A stretch of 37,176 nt of DNA from Lamprobacter modestohalophilus (GTDB lineage Bacteria > Pseudomonadota > Gammaproteobacteria > Chromatiales > Chromatiaceae), in the NCBI RefSeq assembly GCF_016583905.1, contig NZ_NRRY01000049.1, positions 1 to 37,176 on the forward strand. The letters are read 5' to 3'. Both the position numbers and the translations under genes were made by a program. The notes beneath the pieces are model-generated. The model was not told the DNA's origin. It searched no databases and worked only from the letters and a program-made list of their open reading frames with translations. Shown one piece after another: positions 8,548 to 17,237 of this stretch. The first letter of the stretch is position 1. Each line of letters starts with the position of its first letter.

Positions 8548-8993
8548 GCGAGTTTGGGCGTCATCCGCCAGAGGGATGGGAAACAGATCCGGGAAACAGA
8601 TCCGGCAGGAGACGCGCCATTGCTGCTGCAAGGTCGATGCCGATGTCTCAGTGCAGTCTCAGCGCAGCGCAGCGAGCCTAATGCGGGGGGCGAAAGGGGG
8701 CAGGCGCATCGCGCCACGGCGAATGAGGTCGGGGCATTACAGCCAGCGATAGGGGCATTTCACCCAGTGTCACCCAGTCACTCGTCAAAAAGCCTGCGAC
8801 CGATCCTCGTGACTCAGGCGGCCAACCGCAGTCAGCCGCGGGCTGTAGGAATGCGATATCGGACAGCCTGAGGCTCGGAACCTGGGAGCTGGCATACGGG
8901 GTGCTTCAAACTGAGAGCGTGTCGGTGCAGTGGCGGGCCCGACGATCACCTTCACTGGAGGAGAAGACCGTTGCTCGACGGGGGGTACAGAGA
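8548..8993. promoter_or_regulatory. Divergent intergenic region between EncFtn and the haoC-like gene
   Basis: About 446 bases without a gene I can support, expected to carry promoters for both directions. It contains a perfect 13-bp tandem duplication GGGAAACAGATCC at 8578-8590 and 8591-8603. GGAGG occurs at 8957-8961, but no start codon lies in frame behind it for the cytochrome gene. Confidence 0.4.
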
Positions 8994-9539
8994 GTGAAAA
9001 AGGCATTGCTGGTCATCGTGCTGGTCATGGTCCTCGTCCCCTTGGGCGTGACGGCCTCCTGGATGCTTACCGAAGCGTCGCTGAAGGCGACCTCGGGACC
9101 AGACTTCTGCACGACCTGCCACACCATGGAACCTTTTGCCCGGACCTTTCGGGACGATGTGCACGGAGGCAATAACCCTCGTGGCCTCGCTGCGCAATGC
9201 ACCGACTGCCACCTGCGCCATGACAACGTCGTGAGCTATCTCTGGACCAAGGCGCGCTTCGGTCTTCACGATGTCTGGGCGCAGCTCACCTATGACCTTG
9301 ACGCCATCGACTGGAAGGCCGGTCTCGCGCACCGCGAGCGCTATGTCTTCGACTCCGGCTGCCTGAGGTGCCATCGCGATCTCGAGGACGCGCGCGGCAA
9401 TAATCCCGCCTTCGTCGCCCATCGGCCGTACTTCCTCGGTGAGATCGATAGGCAGTGTGTGAGCTGCCACGCCCACGTCGGGCACCGGGAGCTGGCCGCG
9501 GCACTGGCGCCATCCCCCAACAGAGGAGATTCCCCATGA
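8994..9539 (+). CDS. haoC: NapC/NirT-family membrane-anchored tetraheme cytochrome c, HaoC-like
   Basis: This 181-residue quinol dehydrogenase-type protein has one N-terminal membrane anchor (about residues 4-24, LLVIVLVMVLVPLG) and a periplasmic domain with four c-heme sites: CTTCH (C39), CTDCH (C69), CLRCH (C123) and CVSCH (C155). NapC/NrfH/CymA relatives pass electrons from the quinol pool to periplasmic reductases. GTG at 8994 (MKKALLVIV) is chosen because it gives a typical anchor; the frame stays open upstream to 8901 but adds unlikely residues. No good ribosome site is visible, so the start is uncertain. Its stop overlaps the ATG of the octaheme gene by 4 bases. The pair matches the haoCA arrangement known from epsilonproteobacteria. 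Confidence 0.88.
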   Translation: MKKALLVIVLVMVLVPLGVTASWMLTEASLKATSGPDFCTTCHTMEPFARTFRDDVHGGNNPRGLAAQCTDCHLRHDNVVSYLWTKARFGLHDVWAQLTYDLDAIDWKAGLAHRERYVFDSGCLRCHRDLEDARGNNPAFVAHRPYFLGEIDRQCVSCHAHVGHRELAAALAPSPNRGDSP

Positions 9540-11038
9540 ACCGATGGACGACGCTTGCGCTGAGCTTGGCGTTCCTCGCCGGGCCTGCCGCTGCTCAGCC
9601 CGAGCTGGCCCAGTCTGATCCGGCCCAGTCTGACCCGTCCCCGCTTGCTGGGACCCAGCAGGATGCGCCCGAAAAGGGCGCCGCGACTGAACAAGACAAG
9701 GCCCAAGCCAAAGCCAAAGCACAAGGAAATGCCCAAGAAAACGCCCAAGCCGCCGCAAAGGAGTCACTTGGCGACCTCAGCCAGGTGCAGTCAATCGTCA
9801 TCGACCGCGGTGTCACCAAGCTCAGCAAGAGCTGCGTCGAGTGCCACAAGCTGTCCAACCCGGGCATCATCAGCGACTGGAAGCGCAGCCGCCATGCCCA
9901 TGTGGGCGTCACCTGCCTCGACTGCCACCAGGTCTCGGCGAGCGCGCCCAATGCCACCCAGCATGAGTCGCTCGTCGGCACCGATACCTATATCTCGGTG
10001 CTGGTGTCGCCGGATACCTGCGGGCGCTGCCATCCGCGCGAGCAGGAACAGTTCAACCGCAGCGGCCATTTTCGCGCTTACCGTCAACAGATCCCCAAGG
10101 ACGATCTTCACGCCTTGGTTCATCGGCACGAAGGTCGCGACCACCCCGAGCTCAGCGCCGCGCCGGACATGACCGGCTGCATGCAGTGCCATGGCACCGA
10201 GATCACCTTGGATGACGATGGCCAACCGACGGCCCGCACCTGGCCCAACTCAGGCATGGGCAACATCTATCCGGACGGCAGCACGGGCAGTTGCGTCGCC
10301 TGTCATACCCGCCACCGCTTTTCCATCGAAGAGGCGCGGCGACCCGCTGCCTGCGCGTCCTGCCACCTGGGTCCGGATCACCCGGACATCGAGGTCTACG
10401 AGAACAGTAAGCACGGCCAGATCTACGCCACCGAGGGCCACGAATGGCGCTGGGACTCAGCCGCCGATGCCTGGGAGCCAGGTGACTACCGCGCGCCGAC
10501 CTGTGCCACCTGCCACATGAGCGGCATCGGCAAGCTCAGTACCACCCACGATATCAGCGAGCGGCTGTACTGGAATCTCTGGGCAAAGCGCTCTGGCGTG
10601 CGCGACTCCGACGATGTGATGAGCCCGCTGCTCGGCGATGGTCCCGAGGGCAGAAAGAAGATGAAGCAGGTCTGCATCGCCTGCCACGGTGAGCTGCATA
10701 CCGAGAGCTTCTTCCATCAGGCCGATGCCGCGGTGCGTCTCTACAACGAGGCCTACTGGGACCCGGCCAAGGAGATGCGCGACGAATTAGCGGCCGAAGG
10801 GCTGCTGAAGGAGAACCCCTGGAAGGATGACTTCCAGATCACCTTCTACCACCTATGGCATCACGAAGGCCGCCGCGCCCGCCATGGGGCGATGATGGCC
10901 GGTCCCGACTGGGCCCATTGGCACGGCTTCTTCCAGCTTCAGCAGAGCTTCTACAAGCTCGAGGAGATCCACAAGGCGCGCATGGAGACCGGTCAGATCG
11001 AGCCGGGGCCGCCGAGGGGCATGAGCGGCGATCACTAG
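9536..11038 (+). CDS. haoA: Octaheme hydroxylamine oxidoreductase-like cytochrome c (HaoA-like)
   Basis: This 500-residue periplasmic protein has a signal peptide (residues 1-20, cut after GPAAA) and eight CXXCH sites at C100, C127, C162, C215, C253, C273, C323 and C380, the HAO family count. Other family-like stretches are PDHPDIEVYENSKHGQIY and the C-terminal WHHEGRRARHGAMM-x-GPD-x3-WHGFF. HAO of ammonia oxidisers converts hydroxylamine using a heme (the fourth) cross-linked to a C-terminal tyrosine. In the corresponding-looking motif here, GPDWAHWHG, I see W459 and no tyrosine, so a reductive role (nitrite or hydroxylamine to ammonium), as proposed for epsilonproteobacterial HaoA, seems more likely. 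This needs an alignment. A low-complexity Gln/Ala/Lys/Glu linker (about 21-78) precedes heme 1. AGAGGAG supports the ATG at 9536. No C-terminal membrane helix is present. Confidence 0.88.
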   Translation: MNRWTTLALSLAFLAGPAAAQPELAQSDPAQSDPSPLAGTQQDAPEKGAATEQDKAQAKAKAQGNAQENAQAAAKESLGDLSQVQSIVIDRGVTKLSKSCVECHKLSNPGIISDWKRSRHAHVGVTCLDCHQVSASAPNATQHESLVGTDTYISVLVSPDTCGRCHPREQEQFNRSGHFRAYRQQIPKDDLHALVHRHEGRDHPELSAAPDMTGCMQCHGTEITLDDDGQPTARTWPNSGMGNIYPDGSTGSCVACHTRHRFSIEEARRPAACASCHLGPDHPDIEVYENSKHGQIYATEGHEWRWDSAADAWEPGDYRAPTCATCHMSGIGKLSTTHDISERLYWNLWAKRSGVRDSDDVMSPLLGDGPEGRKKMKQVCIACHGELHTESFFHQADAAVRLYNEAYWDPAKEMRDELAAEGLLKENPWKDDFQITFYHLWHHEGRRARHGAMMAGPDWAHWHGFFQLQQSFYKLEEIHKARMETGQIEPGPPRGMSGDH

Positions 11039-11330
11039 ACCCTAGCCAAGAAAGCCGGTGCGGCGAGGCGAGGCTCTCCTTGCCGCAGACACGGGCAGGA
11101 GCCGCTGCAAGGGTTCGTGCCTCGCTGGTTGGGACCGATTGAGTTGCGGTTGGTCACCGGAGACCGCACCCACTTCGGACACCTCTACGGCAAGGCCATC
11201 GGCAGCCTCCGGGTACTGACGTTGGCAGAGACCTTGGAGCGCTTGCTCGAAGACACGTGAATTCGACCTGGTGAACGGATAAGAAATCCAAGCCAAGCCA
11301 AGCCAAGGATAGGATGGATCTCGCTCTGTC
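11039..11330. other. Gap after haoA with CCAAG tandem repeat
   Basis: No gene with a start was found. The haoA frame stays open after its TAG for 73 further codons to a TGA at 11258-11260, reading for example WLGPIELRLVTGDRTHFGHLY. This could be a decayed gene remnant or chance. A 5-bp repeat CCAAG occurs four times at 11288-11307, close to the ftsH stop. Confidence 0.35.
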
Positions 11331-13451
11331 CTAGCGATTCAGTACCTCATCGATCTGCTCGCGGCTGAGGGTTTCGGCCTCGAGCAAGCGCCTGGCCAAG
11401 CGCTCGAGGCGGTCGCGGTTATCGTCGACGAGCTGTCGCGCCTGCTGCTCGATCCCATCGATCAGTGATTTGATCTCGGCATCGACCCGCTGGGCGGTGG
11501 CATCGCTGAACTTACGTGCTTGTGCCATCGCCAGCGCGCCTTGATCATCCGGATACTTGAAAGACACGGGTCCGATCGCCTCGCTCATGCCCCAGCGGCT
11601 GACCATACGTCGGGCCAGCTCGGTCGCTTGATCGAGATCGGCCTCGGCCCCAGTAGTGACCTCGTCAAAGATCACCAGCTCGGCGATGCGTCCACCCAAC
11701 ATCACCGCAATGCGATCGCGCAGGTAGCCCTGTCGATAGGTGTGACGCTGCTCGGGCGGCACCTGCTCGGTGGCGCCAAGGGCGCGTCCGCGCGGGATGA
11801 TCGTGACCTTGTCGAGCTGATCGGCATTGGGCAGCAACCAGGCCAGCAGCGCATGGCCGGACTCGTGATAGGCGACCAACTCGCGCTCCTCGTCTCCGAT
11901 GCCCTGCTCACGCTCAGCACCGAGCACGATCTTGTCGCGCGCCTGCGAGAACTGTGACATGTCGACCACGCCCTTCTTGGCGCGGCCGGCGAGCAGCGCC
12001 GCCTCATTGACCAGGTTCTCAAGATCGGCGCCAGAAAAGCCGACGGTGCGCTCGGCCACGCGCTCGAGATCGACATCCTCGCCCAAGACCACCTTGGCGG
12101 CGTGGATCTTGAGGATCGCGTGGCGAGCGTCGCGGTCGGGTAGCTCCAGGTAGACCTTGCGGTCGAACCGCCCCGGGCGCAGCAAGGCGTTATCGAGCAC
12201 GTCGGGCCGATTGGTCGCAGCCAGTACGACCACATCCTCATGCGGCGAGAAGCCGTCCATCTCGTTCAGGATCTGATTCAGCGTCTGCTCGCGCTCGTCG
12301 TTACCGCCGCCTCCGCTGGCCATGCCCATGCCGCGCGAACGGCCGATGGCGTCGATCTCATCGATGAACAGGACGCAGGGGCTCTGCTTCTTGGCATCGT
12401 TGAACAGATCGCGCACGCGCGAGGCGCCGACACCGACGAACATCTCGACGAACTCGGAGCCGCTGACGTTGAAGAAGGGCACCCCGGCCTCGCCGGCCAC
12501 AGCCCGCGCTAGCAGTGTCTTGCCGGTGCCGGGCGGTCCAACCAGTAGCACACCCTTCGGCAGTTTGGCTCCCAGGGCGCGAAAGCGCTGCGGGTCGGAC
12601 AGATGGTCGATGATCTCTTGCAGGTCGGCCTTGGCGTTCGCAAGCCCCGCGACCTCCTCGAGGCTGGTGTCGACCTCTTCGGACTCGACGCGCTTGGCCT
12701 TGGATTTGCCGATGCCGAAGAGGCCGCCGCCTTGGCCATCACCAGCGCTGCCCATCATGCGTTGCTGCATGCGGTTGCTGAGGTAGAAGAACAGACCGAG
12801 GATCAGCAGCCAAGGCAGCAGCGTGATCAGCACGCGGCCAAACAGGCCGGTCTCGGTCGACTCGGCATCGATCTCGACATCGTGCTTCTCGAGCAGATCC
12901 AGTAGTCCTGGATCTTGCACTTGGGGGAGGGTGCTGATGAAGCGCCTGCCAAGCTGCTCGGTCTCGCTGTTGTCGGCTTCGGCTTTGGATTCGCTGTCGC
13001 CTCCAGTTTCGGCTCCATCGCTGGCTCCGGTTTTGGCTGTCGCTGCGCTGGCCTCCTGCGTCTCGTCTTCGGTCTCGCCTGAGGTTTCGCCTGCAGTTTC
13101 ACCTGAGGTGCTGTCTTTCGCGCCGTCCGTCTTGCTCTGGCTTTCCTCGGGCTCGACGAATCGCCCGCTGACCTGCTGGCCCTCGAAGGTCACCTGCGCG
13201 ACCCGGCCATCGCGCACGGCCTGCTTCAGCTCGGTGTAGGAGATCGCTTGCGGCCCCGGGGAGCGCAGCAGGCTCAGGGCCGTGGACAGCGCGAAGATCG
13301 CGATCAGGGCATAGAGGGCATTCTGCCAAGGTGGCGTCCCGCCGGGCTGATGAGGTCCGGGCTGGGCGGTCCGGCCGGAATCGGGCCGCAGCGCCTTGAG
13401 CCGGTCGCGGAGCCCAGACTTGGCTCCGGACTGTTGTTCAACGCTAGACAT
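11331..13451 (-). CDS. ftsH: FtsH-family ATP-dependent zinc metalloprotease with long acidic insert
   Basis: This 706-residue membrane AAA+ protease extracts and degrades misfolded membrane proteins. It has two membrane helices (about 42-62 and 205-224) flanking a periplasmic domain. The AAA module shows Walker A GPPGTGKT (305-312), Walker B LFIDEI (361-366) and the second region of homology [20 protein letters not shown]. The protease site is HESGH (529-533). The periplasmic domain carries an unusual low-complexity acidic insert (about 103-167), rich in Glu, Ser, Thr and Gly with GET/SGE repeats, making the protein longer than the usual 610-650. The start at 13451 (MSSVEQQ) has AGGAG 6 bases upstream, better than an ATG 10 codons earlier. 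It lies alone on the minus strand between cytochrome genes, suggesting an accessory FtsH paralogue; the usual rlmE/folP neighbours are absent. Confidence 0.95.
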   Translation of the reverse strand: MSSVEQQSGAKSGLRDRLKALRPDSGRTAQPGPHQPGGTPPWQNALYALIAIFALSTALSLLRSPGPQAISYTELKQAVRDGRVAQVTFEGQQVSGRFVEPEESQSKTDGAKDSTSGETAGETSGETEDETQEASAATAKTGASDGAETGGDSESKAEADNSETEQLGRRFISTLPQVQDPGLLDLLEKHDVEIDAESTETGLFGRVLITLLPWLLILGLFFYLSNRMQQRMMGSAGDGQGGGLFGIGKSKAKRVESEEVDTSLEEVAGLANAKADLQEIIDHLSDPQRFRALGAKLPKGVLLVGPPGTGKTLLARAVAGEAGVPFFNVSGSEFVEMFVGVGASRVRDLFNDAKKQSPCVLFIDEIDAIGRSRGMGMASGGGGNDEREQTLNQILNEMDGFSPHEDVVVLAATNRPDVLDNALLRPGRFDRKVYLELPDRDARHAILKIHAAKVVLGEDVDLERVAERTVGFSGADLENLVNEAALLAGRAKKGVVDMSQFSQARDKIVLGAEREQGIGDEERELVAYHESGHALLAWLLPNADQLDKVTIIPRGRALGATEQVPPEQRHTYRQGYLRDRIAVMLGGRIAELVIFDEVTTGAEADLDQATELARRMVSRWGMSEAIGPVSFKYPDDQGALAMAQARKFSDATAQRVDAEIKSLIDGIEQQARQLVDDNRDRLERLARRLLEAETLSREQIDEVLNR

Positions 13452-13851
13452 CGGGTCTCCTGTGCGGTTGCCGTCTGGCATTCCAGATCGCTGTGGTTTA
13501 GGCGTCGGTGATTGAAGCAGGAATCGGGCCGGCTATCTGGCGTCCCGACTGGGTCGATGCTGGGTCAGTGCGGTGGAAGCAGTGGTTCAAATGCCGCATC
13601 CCTGGGGCCTATGAACCAGTCCAATAGCCGATGCTTGGACTGCTGCGCCCAGGCCACTGCATCCAGAAGGCGCCCAGCGGCGCGTTTCTCCGACTTGGCC
13701 CAGTTTCTGCTGGCCACTTTGCAAAAGATCCTGCTCTCAGTGGACGCGATCGCTGAGTGGGTATCGCGCTAGGTCATCGCCTCGCGACCAGCCACCTCAC
13801 CGCTCCACTCCCCTGATCCAACTATCGTCCAAATCGAAGGAGACTCCCTAA
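13452..13851. promoter_or_regulatory. Divergent intergenic region between ftsH and second tetraheme gene
   Basis: About 400 bases with no gene I can support; an 86-codon open frame at 13512-13772 lacks a ribosome site and has no recognisable sequence. It should contain promoters for ftsH and the rightward cytochrome operon. GAAGGAGA just before 13852 is the ribosome site of the latter. Confidence 0.35.
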
Positions 13852-14511
13852 ATGAACAAGCGCTGGATTCGACGACTCCTCTTCACGCTGATTGTCGTCG
13901 CCGTCATCGTTCCCGCCGTGATGGCAGCAGGCTGGATCGGCACCGAGACCATGATTGAAGAAACCTCGGACGCAGAGTTCTGCACTAGCTGCCACACCAT
14001 GGAGCCCTTTGCGACCTCGCATGAGCAGGATGTCCATGGCGGCAACAACCCGGGCGGTGTGGTGGCGCATTGCACCGATTGCCATCTCCCCCACGACGGT
14101 GCGGCGCAGCACCTGTTCGCGAAGGCCAAGACCGGGACGCGCGACGCCATCGCACAGGCGATCTATCCGATCCACAAGCCCGATTGGATCGCCGAGCTTG
14201 AGGAGCGCGCCGAGTACGTCTACGACTCCGGCTGTCTCAGCTGCCACGCGGCCTTGAAGGATGCGACCAGCGATGATCCCGCGGCATTAGCCGCGCACAA
14301 GGCCTATTTCGGCGGCGACGTCGGAGAGGGTTGTGTCAGCTGCCATGCGAACGTGGGGCATAAGAATCTCAAGGTCATGCTCGATGATCACTTCGATGAG
14401 GTCAGCCTCAGCGAGATGCCCGGGGACAACGGCGACGCAGCGGTTGATCCGCCGGTCCCGGCTGAACAAGAGACCAGCGAGCAAAACGCCAATAGCAGCG
14501 AGGATTCCTGA
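13852..14511 (+). CDS. Second NapC/NirT-family membrane-anchored tetraheme cytochrome c
   Basis: This 219-residue paralogue of the tetraheme protein at 8994-9539 shares the core pattern CxxCHTMEPFA, DVHGGNNP and CTDCHL. The N-terminal anchor is about residues 8-30. Heme sites are CTSCH (C44), CTDCH (C74), CLSCH (C128) and CVSCH (C161). A hydrophilic, acidic C-terminal extension (about 175-219) is absent from the first copy. It probably passes quinol electrons to a periplasmic partner, with the octaheme cytochrome at 15573-17237 the nearest candidate. A strong AGGAG precedes the ATG. The following CHAD gene starts 5 bases after its stop, so they are likely cotranscribed. Confidence 0.9.
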   Translation: MNKRWIRRLLFTLIVVAVIVPAVMAAGWIGTETMIEETSDAEFCTSCHTMEPFATSHEQDVHGGNNPGGVVAHCTDCHLPHDGAAQHLFAKAKTGTRDAIAQAIYPIHKPDWIAELEERAEYVYDSGCLSCHAALKDATSDDPAALAAHKAYFGGDVGEGCVSCHANVGHKNLKVMLDDHFDEVSLSEMPGDNGDAAVDPPVPAEQETSEQNANSSEDS

Positions 14512-14516
14512 GCGCA

Positions 14517-15506
14517 ATGACCTACGAGCTCGACCCCGAACAGCCACTTGACGCCGAGGTTCGTCGGATTGCGACTGAGCTGATCGATCATGCCGTTGCG
14601 CAGATCGATGGCACCAAGACAGCGCCGCATGAAGCCGTCCATCAGGACGTCCATCATGAAGCCGTTCATGAGGTCCGCAAGGACTGCAAGAAACTGCGCG
14701 GTCTGCTGCGGCTCGTGAGACCGGCAGTGCCGAAGCTCTACACGCATGAGAACGCGGCATTCCGGGATGCCGCGGCCTCGCTGTCGGTGCTGCGTGATGC
14801 CGAGGCGGCGATCGAGACCTTCGATGCCTTGATCGATCATTTTCGCGACAACATCGACGCTGACTCGCTCGCCCCGCTGCGGCAACGGCTCGAGGACCAC
14901 AAGGCCAAGGTCGCAGCGGGCGCTCAAGCGCTCGACGAGCAGCTCGAGGGTGCGCGCATGGCCTTGGTCGCAGCCCGCGAGCGCGTTCCGGGGTGGGAGC
15001 TTCCGTCGGAGGTCACTGATCGCGCCGATGATCCCGCTGATGACGCGGGTTGGTCCCTGATCGGACCCGGACTGCGCAAGACCTACAAACGCGGGCGCCA
15101 GGCCATGCAAGCGGCTTACGCGCAGCCGAGCGTCGCTACGTTCCATGAATGGCGCAAACGCGCCAAGTATCTGCGCTATCAGGTCAGGCTGCTGCGTGCG
15201 AGCTGGCCACGCGTGCTCAAAGCGACCTATAAGGAGACCAAACAGCTGGGCGATCTGCTTGGCGATGATCATGACCTTGCCGTGCTCGAGCAGGTCATTG
15301 AGGAGGCCGAGGAGCTCAGCCCGACCCATGATGCCGAGCAGATCCTGCTCGCGCTCGCCGCACAACGGAGCGAGCAGCTTCGCGACGCGGCCTATTGGCT
15401 CGGCTCGCGCCTCTACGCGGAGAAGCCGAAGCATCTCGACCGACGCCTGCAATGCTACTGGCAAGTTGCTCGGGGCTCGGACGCCAAGCTTCCTGCGCGC
15501 CCATAG
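14517..15506 (+). CDS. CHAD-domain protein (polyphosphate-binding type)
   Basis: This 329-residue, all-helical cytoplasmic protein has two copies of the CHAD histidine/basic signature: VHEVRKDCKKLRGLLRL (around residue 50-66) and FHEWRKRAKYLRYQVRLL (around 209-226). CHAD domains bind inorganic polyphosphate through these His/Lys/Arg surfaces, and some localise to polyphosphate granules. An extra His/Glu-rich stretch (EAVHQDVHHEAVHE) precedes the first signature. No signal peptide is present, so it is on the opposite side of the membrane from its cytochrome neighbours. Only 5 bases separate it from the tetraheme gene upstream, with no strong ribosome site, suggesting coupled expression. Its link to respiration is unclear. 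Confidence 0.85.
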   Translation: MTYELDPEQPLDAEVRRIATELIDHAVAQIDGTKTAPHEAVHQDVHHEAVHEVRKDCKKLRGLLRLVRPAVPKLYTHENAAFRDAAASLSVLRDAEAAIETFDALIDHFRDNIDADSLAPLRQRLEDHKAKVAAGAQALDEQLEGARMALVAARERVPGWELPSEVTDRADDPADDAGWSLIGPGLRKTYKRGRQAMQAAYAQPSVATFHEWRKRAKYLRYQVRLLRASWPRVLKATYKETKQLGDLLGDDHDLAVLEQVIEEAEELSPTHDAEQILLALAAQRSEQLRDAAYWLGSRLYAEKPKHLDRRLQCYWQVARGSDAKLPARP

Positions 15507-15572
15507 GTCTCCTTAGCAGATGAGCTGTTCTGCTGTGACCTTCGTTGGATCGCGCTGACCATTGGAGTCATC

Positions 15573-17237
15573 ATGATGCACGATAATATCGACGCTGTTG
15601 CGAGCTGGACTCCGACCAACATCGTTGCGCAACTGCTGGGCGGTCTCAGTTGGGTCCTCATCATGAGTCTTGCGGCGCCGGTACAAGCGACCCCGGAGAT
15701 CCTCGCCGCGGTCGATCCACCCACCGCCGATCACAGCCAGTTCGAGCAGCTGCAACGCGATTTCGCGAACGGGCGTGAGGTCACCCGCGCCTGTCTCGAC
15801 TGCCATACCGAGGCTGGCAAGCAGGTCCGTGCCAGTATCCATTGGCGCTGGGAGTACCGCCATCCGCAGACCGGTCAGCTGCTCGGCAAGCAGCATGTGG
15901 TCAACAGCTTCTGCAACAACGTGACCACGAATCTGGGGCGCTGTACCGCCTGTCATGCCGGCTACGGCTGGGACGGCCCGGATTTCGACTTCAGCGATGA
16001 CAGCCGCGTCGATTGCCTGGTCTGCCACGACACCACCGGGACCTATGAGAAGTCGCCGAAGCGCGCCGGCCGTGTGCTGCAGGAGCCCGTCAAGGTGCAC
16101 GGTCATCCACTGCAGCCTCCGGATCTGGGCAAGGTCGCCCGCAACGTCGGACCGACCAGCAGCGAGACCTGCGGCAGCTGCCATTTCTTCGGCGGCGGTG
16201 GCAACGGCTCCAAGCACGGCGATCTGGACACCTCGCTGCTAGATCCACCGCCCGCGCTGGACGTGCACATGAGCGACGCCGGTGCCGGACTCGAGTGCAG
16301 CGACTGCCATGTTGAGCGCGCGCACCAGATCGCCGGCAGCCGCTATCAGGTGGCTGCACACGACCGCAAAGGGACCGGTGCACCCGGCCAGCGCCGTTAT
16401 GCGGCGACCTGCGCGTCCTGCCATGGCGTTGAGCCGCATGCGCTGGGCAGTGATCCGGCCGCGCTCTATCAGGGCGCCAAGCTCAACGCCCATGTTGACC
16501 GCATCGCCTGTCAGACCTGCCATATCCCGGCGATGGCTCGCGGGGGCGTCGCGACCAAGACTTGGTGGGATTGGTCCAAGGCTGGTCGGCTCGACGCCGA
16601 TGGCAACCCGATCAAGCGCCACGACGCCGATGGCAATCTCACCTATTGGACGCGCTGGGGTGAGATCGAATGGGGCGAAGATATAGAACCCGACTACCGC
16701 TGGTTCGATGGGACTATGCGCTACACCTTGCCCGACCAGACTATCGATTCGTCACAGTCGGTCCCGATCAACCGCTTTGCCGGCCATCACGATGATCCCG
16801 ACGCGCGCATCTGGCCGTTCAAGATGATGCGCGGCAAGCAGCCCTATGATCCGGTCAAGGACCGGCTGGTCTACATGCAGTTGTTCGGCAAGACCGAGCA
16901 GGCCTACTGGCAGGGGCTCGAGTGGCAGCCGGCCATCGCCAGCGCGATGGAGGCCGCTGGGCTGCCGTTCAGCGGCGAGGTCGGCTTCACCGAGACCCGG
17001 ATGGCTTGGCCGATCACGCACATGGTGGCTCCGGCCGAGGAGGCACTCGCCTGCGGCGACTGTCACGCCCGGGAGGGACGCATGGCCGAGCTGACTGGCT
17101 TCTACCTCCCCGGGCGCGACAGCGACCCGAGGCTTGATCGCTGGGCGCAACTGGCACTCGGCGCCGCGCTGCTCGCCATCGGTGTCCACATCGGGCTGCG
17201 CATCCTATTCCACCGTCGCCGGAGGTACGCCGAATGA
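15573..17237 (+). CDS. Octaheme c-type cytochrome, tetrathionate reductase (OTR) family
   Basis: This 554-residue periplasmic protein has a signal/anchor region (about 15-39, ending AAPVQA), eight CXXCH sites (C74, C124, C148, C200, C242, C280, C313, C494) and a C-terminal membrane helix (about 525-545) followed by a basic tail RRRRYAE. The heme spacing, with a long heme-free stretch between sites 7 and 8 containing WWDWSKAGRLDADGNPIKRH and RWFDGTMRYTLP, is that of the OTR family. Shewanella OTR reduces tetrathionate, nitrite and hydroxylamine in vitro; the physiological substrate is unsettled. GGAG precedes two adjacent ATGs. Its stop overlaps the next ATG by 4 bases, pairing it with the cytochrome b. 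The C-terminal helix tethers it to the membrane, where the partner could reduce or oxidise it. Confidence 0.9.
   Translation: MMHDNIDAVASWTPTNIVAQLLGGLSWVLIMSLAAPVQATPEILAAVDPPTADHSQFEQLQRDFANGREVTRACLDCHTEAGKQVRASIHWRWEYRHPQTGQLLGKQHVVNSFCNNVTTNLGRCTACHAGYGWDGPDFDFSDDSRVDCLVCHDTTGTYEKSPKRAGRVLQEPVKVHGHPLQPPDLGKVARNVGPTSSETCGSCHFFGGGGNGSKHGDLDTSLLDPPPALDVHMSDAGAGLECSDCHVERAHQIAGSRYQVAAHDRKGTGAPGQRRYAATCASCHGVEPHALGSDPAALYQGAKLNAHVDRIACQTCHIPAMARGGVATKTWWDWSKAGRLDADGNPIKRHDADGNLTYWTRWGEIEWGEDIEPDYRWFDGTMRYTLPDQTIDSSQSVPINRFAGHHDDPDARIWPFKMMRGKQPYDPVKDRLVYMQLFGKTEQAYWQGLEWQPAIASAMEAAGLPFSGEVGFTETRMAWPITHMVAPAEEALACGDCHAREGRMAELTGFYLPGRDSDPRLDRWAQLALGAALLAIGVHIGLRILFHRRRRYAE

Noticed and set aside
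11036-11260. Readthrough of the haoA TAG into a 73-codon in-frame extension
   Set aside because: The extension has no heme motif or recognisable domain, the protein already ends in a family-typical way, and such open stretches are common in GC-rich DNA.
13580-13605. GGTTCAAAT sequence resembling a tRNA T-loop
   Set aside because: No acceptor, D or anticodon stems can be formed around it.
13512-13772. 86-codon open frame upstream of the second tetraheme gene
   Set aside because: There is no ribosome site, signal or recognisable motif, and the sequence looks intergenic.
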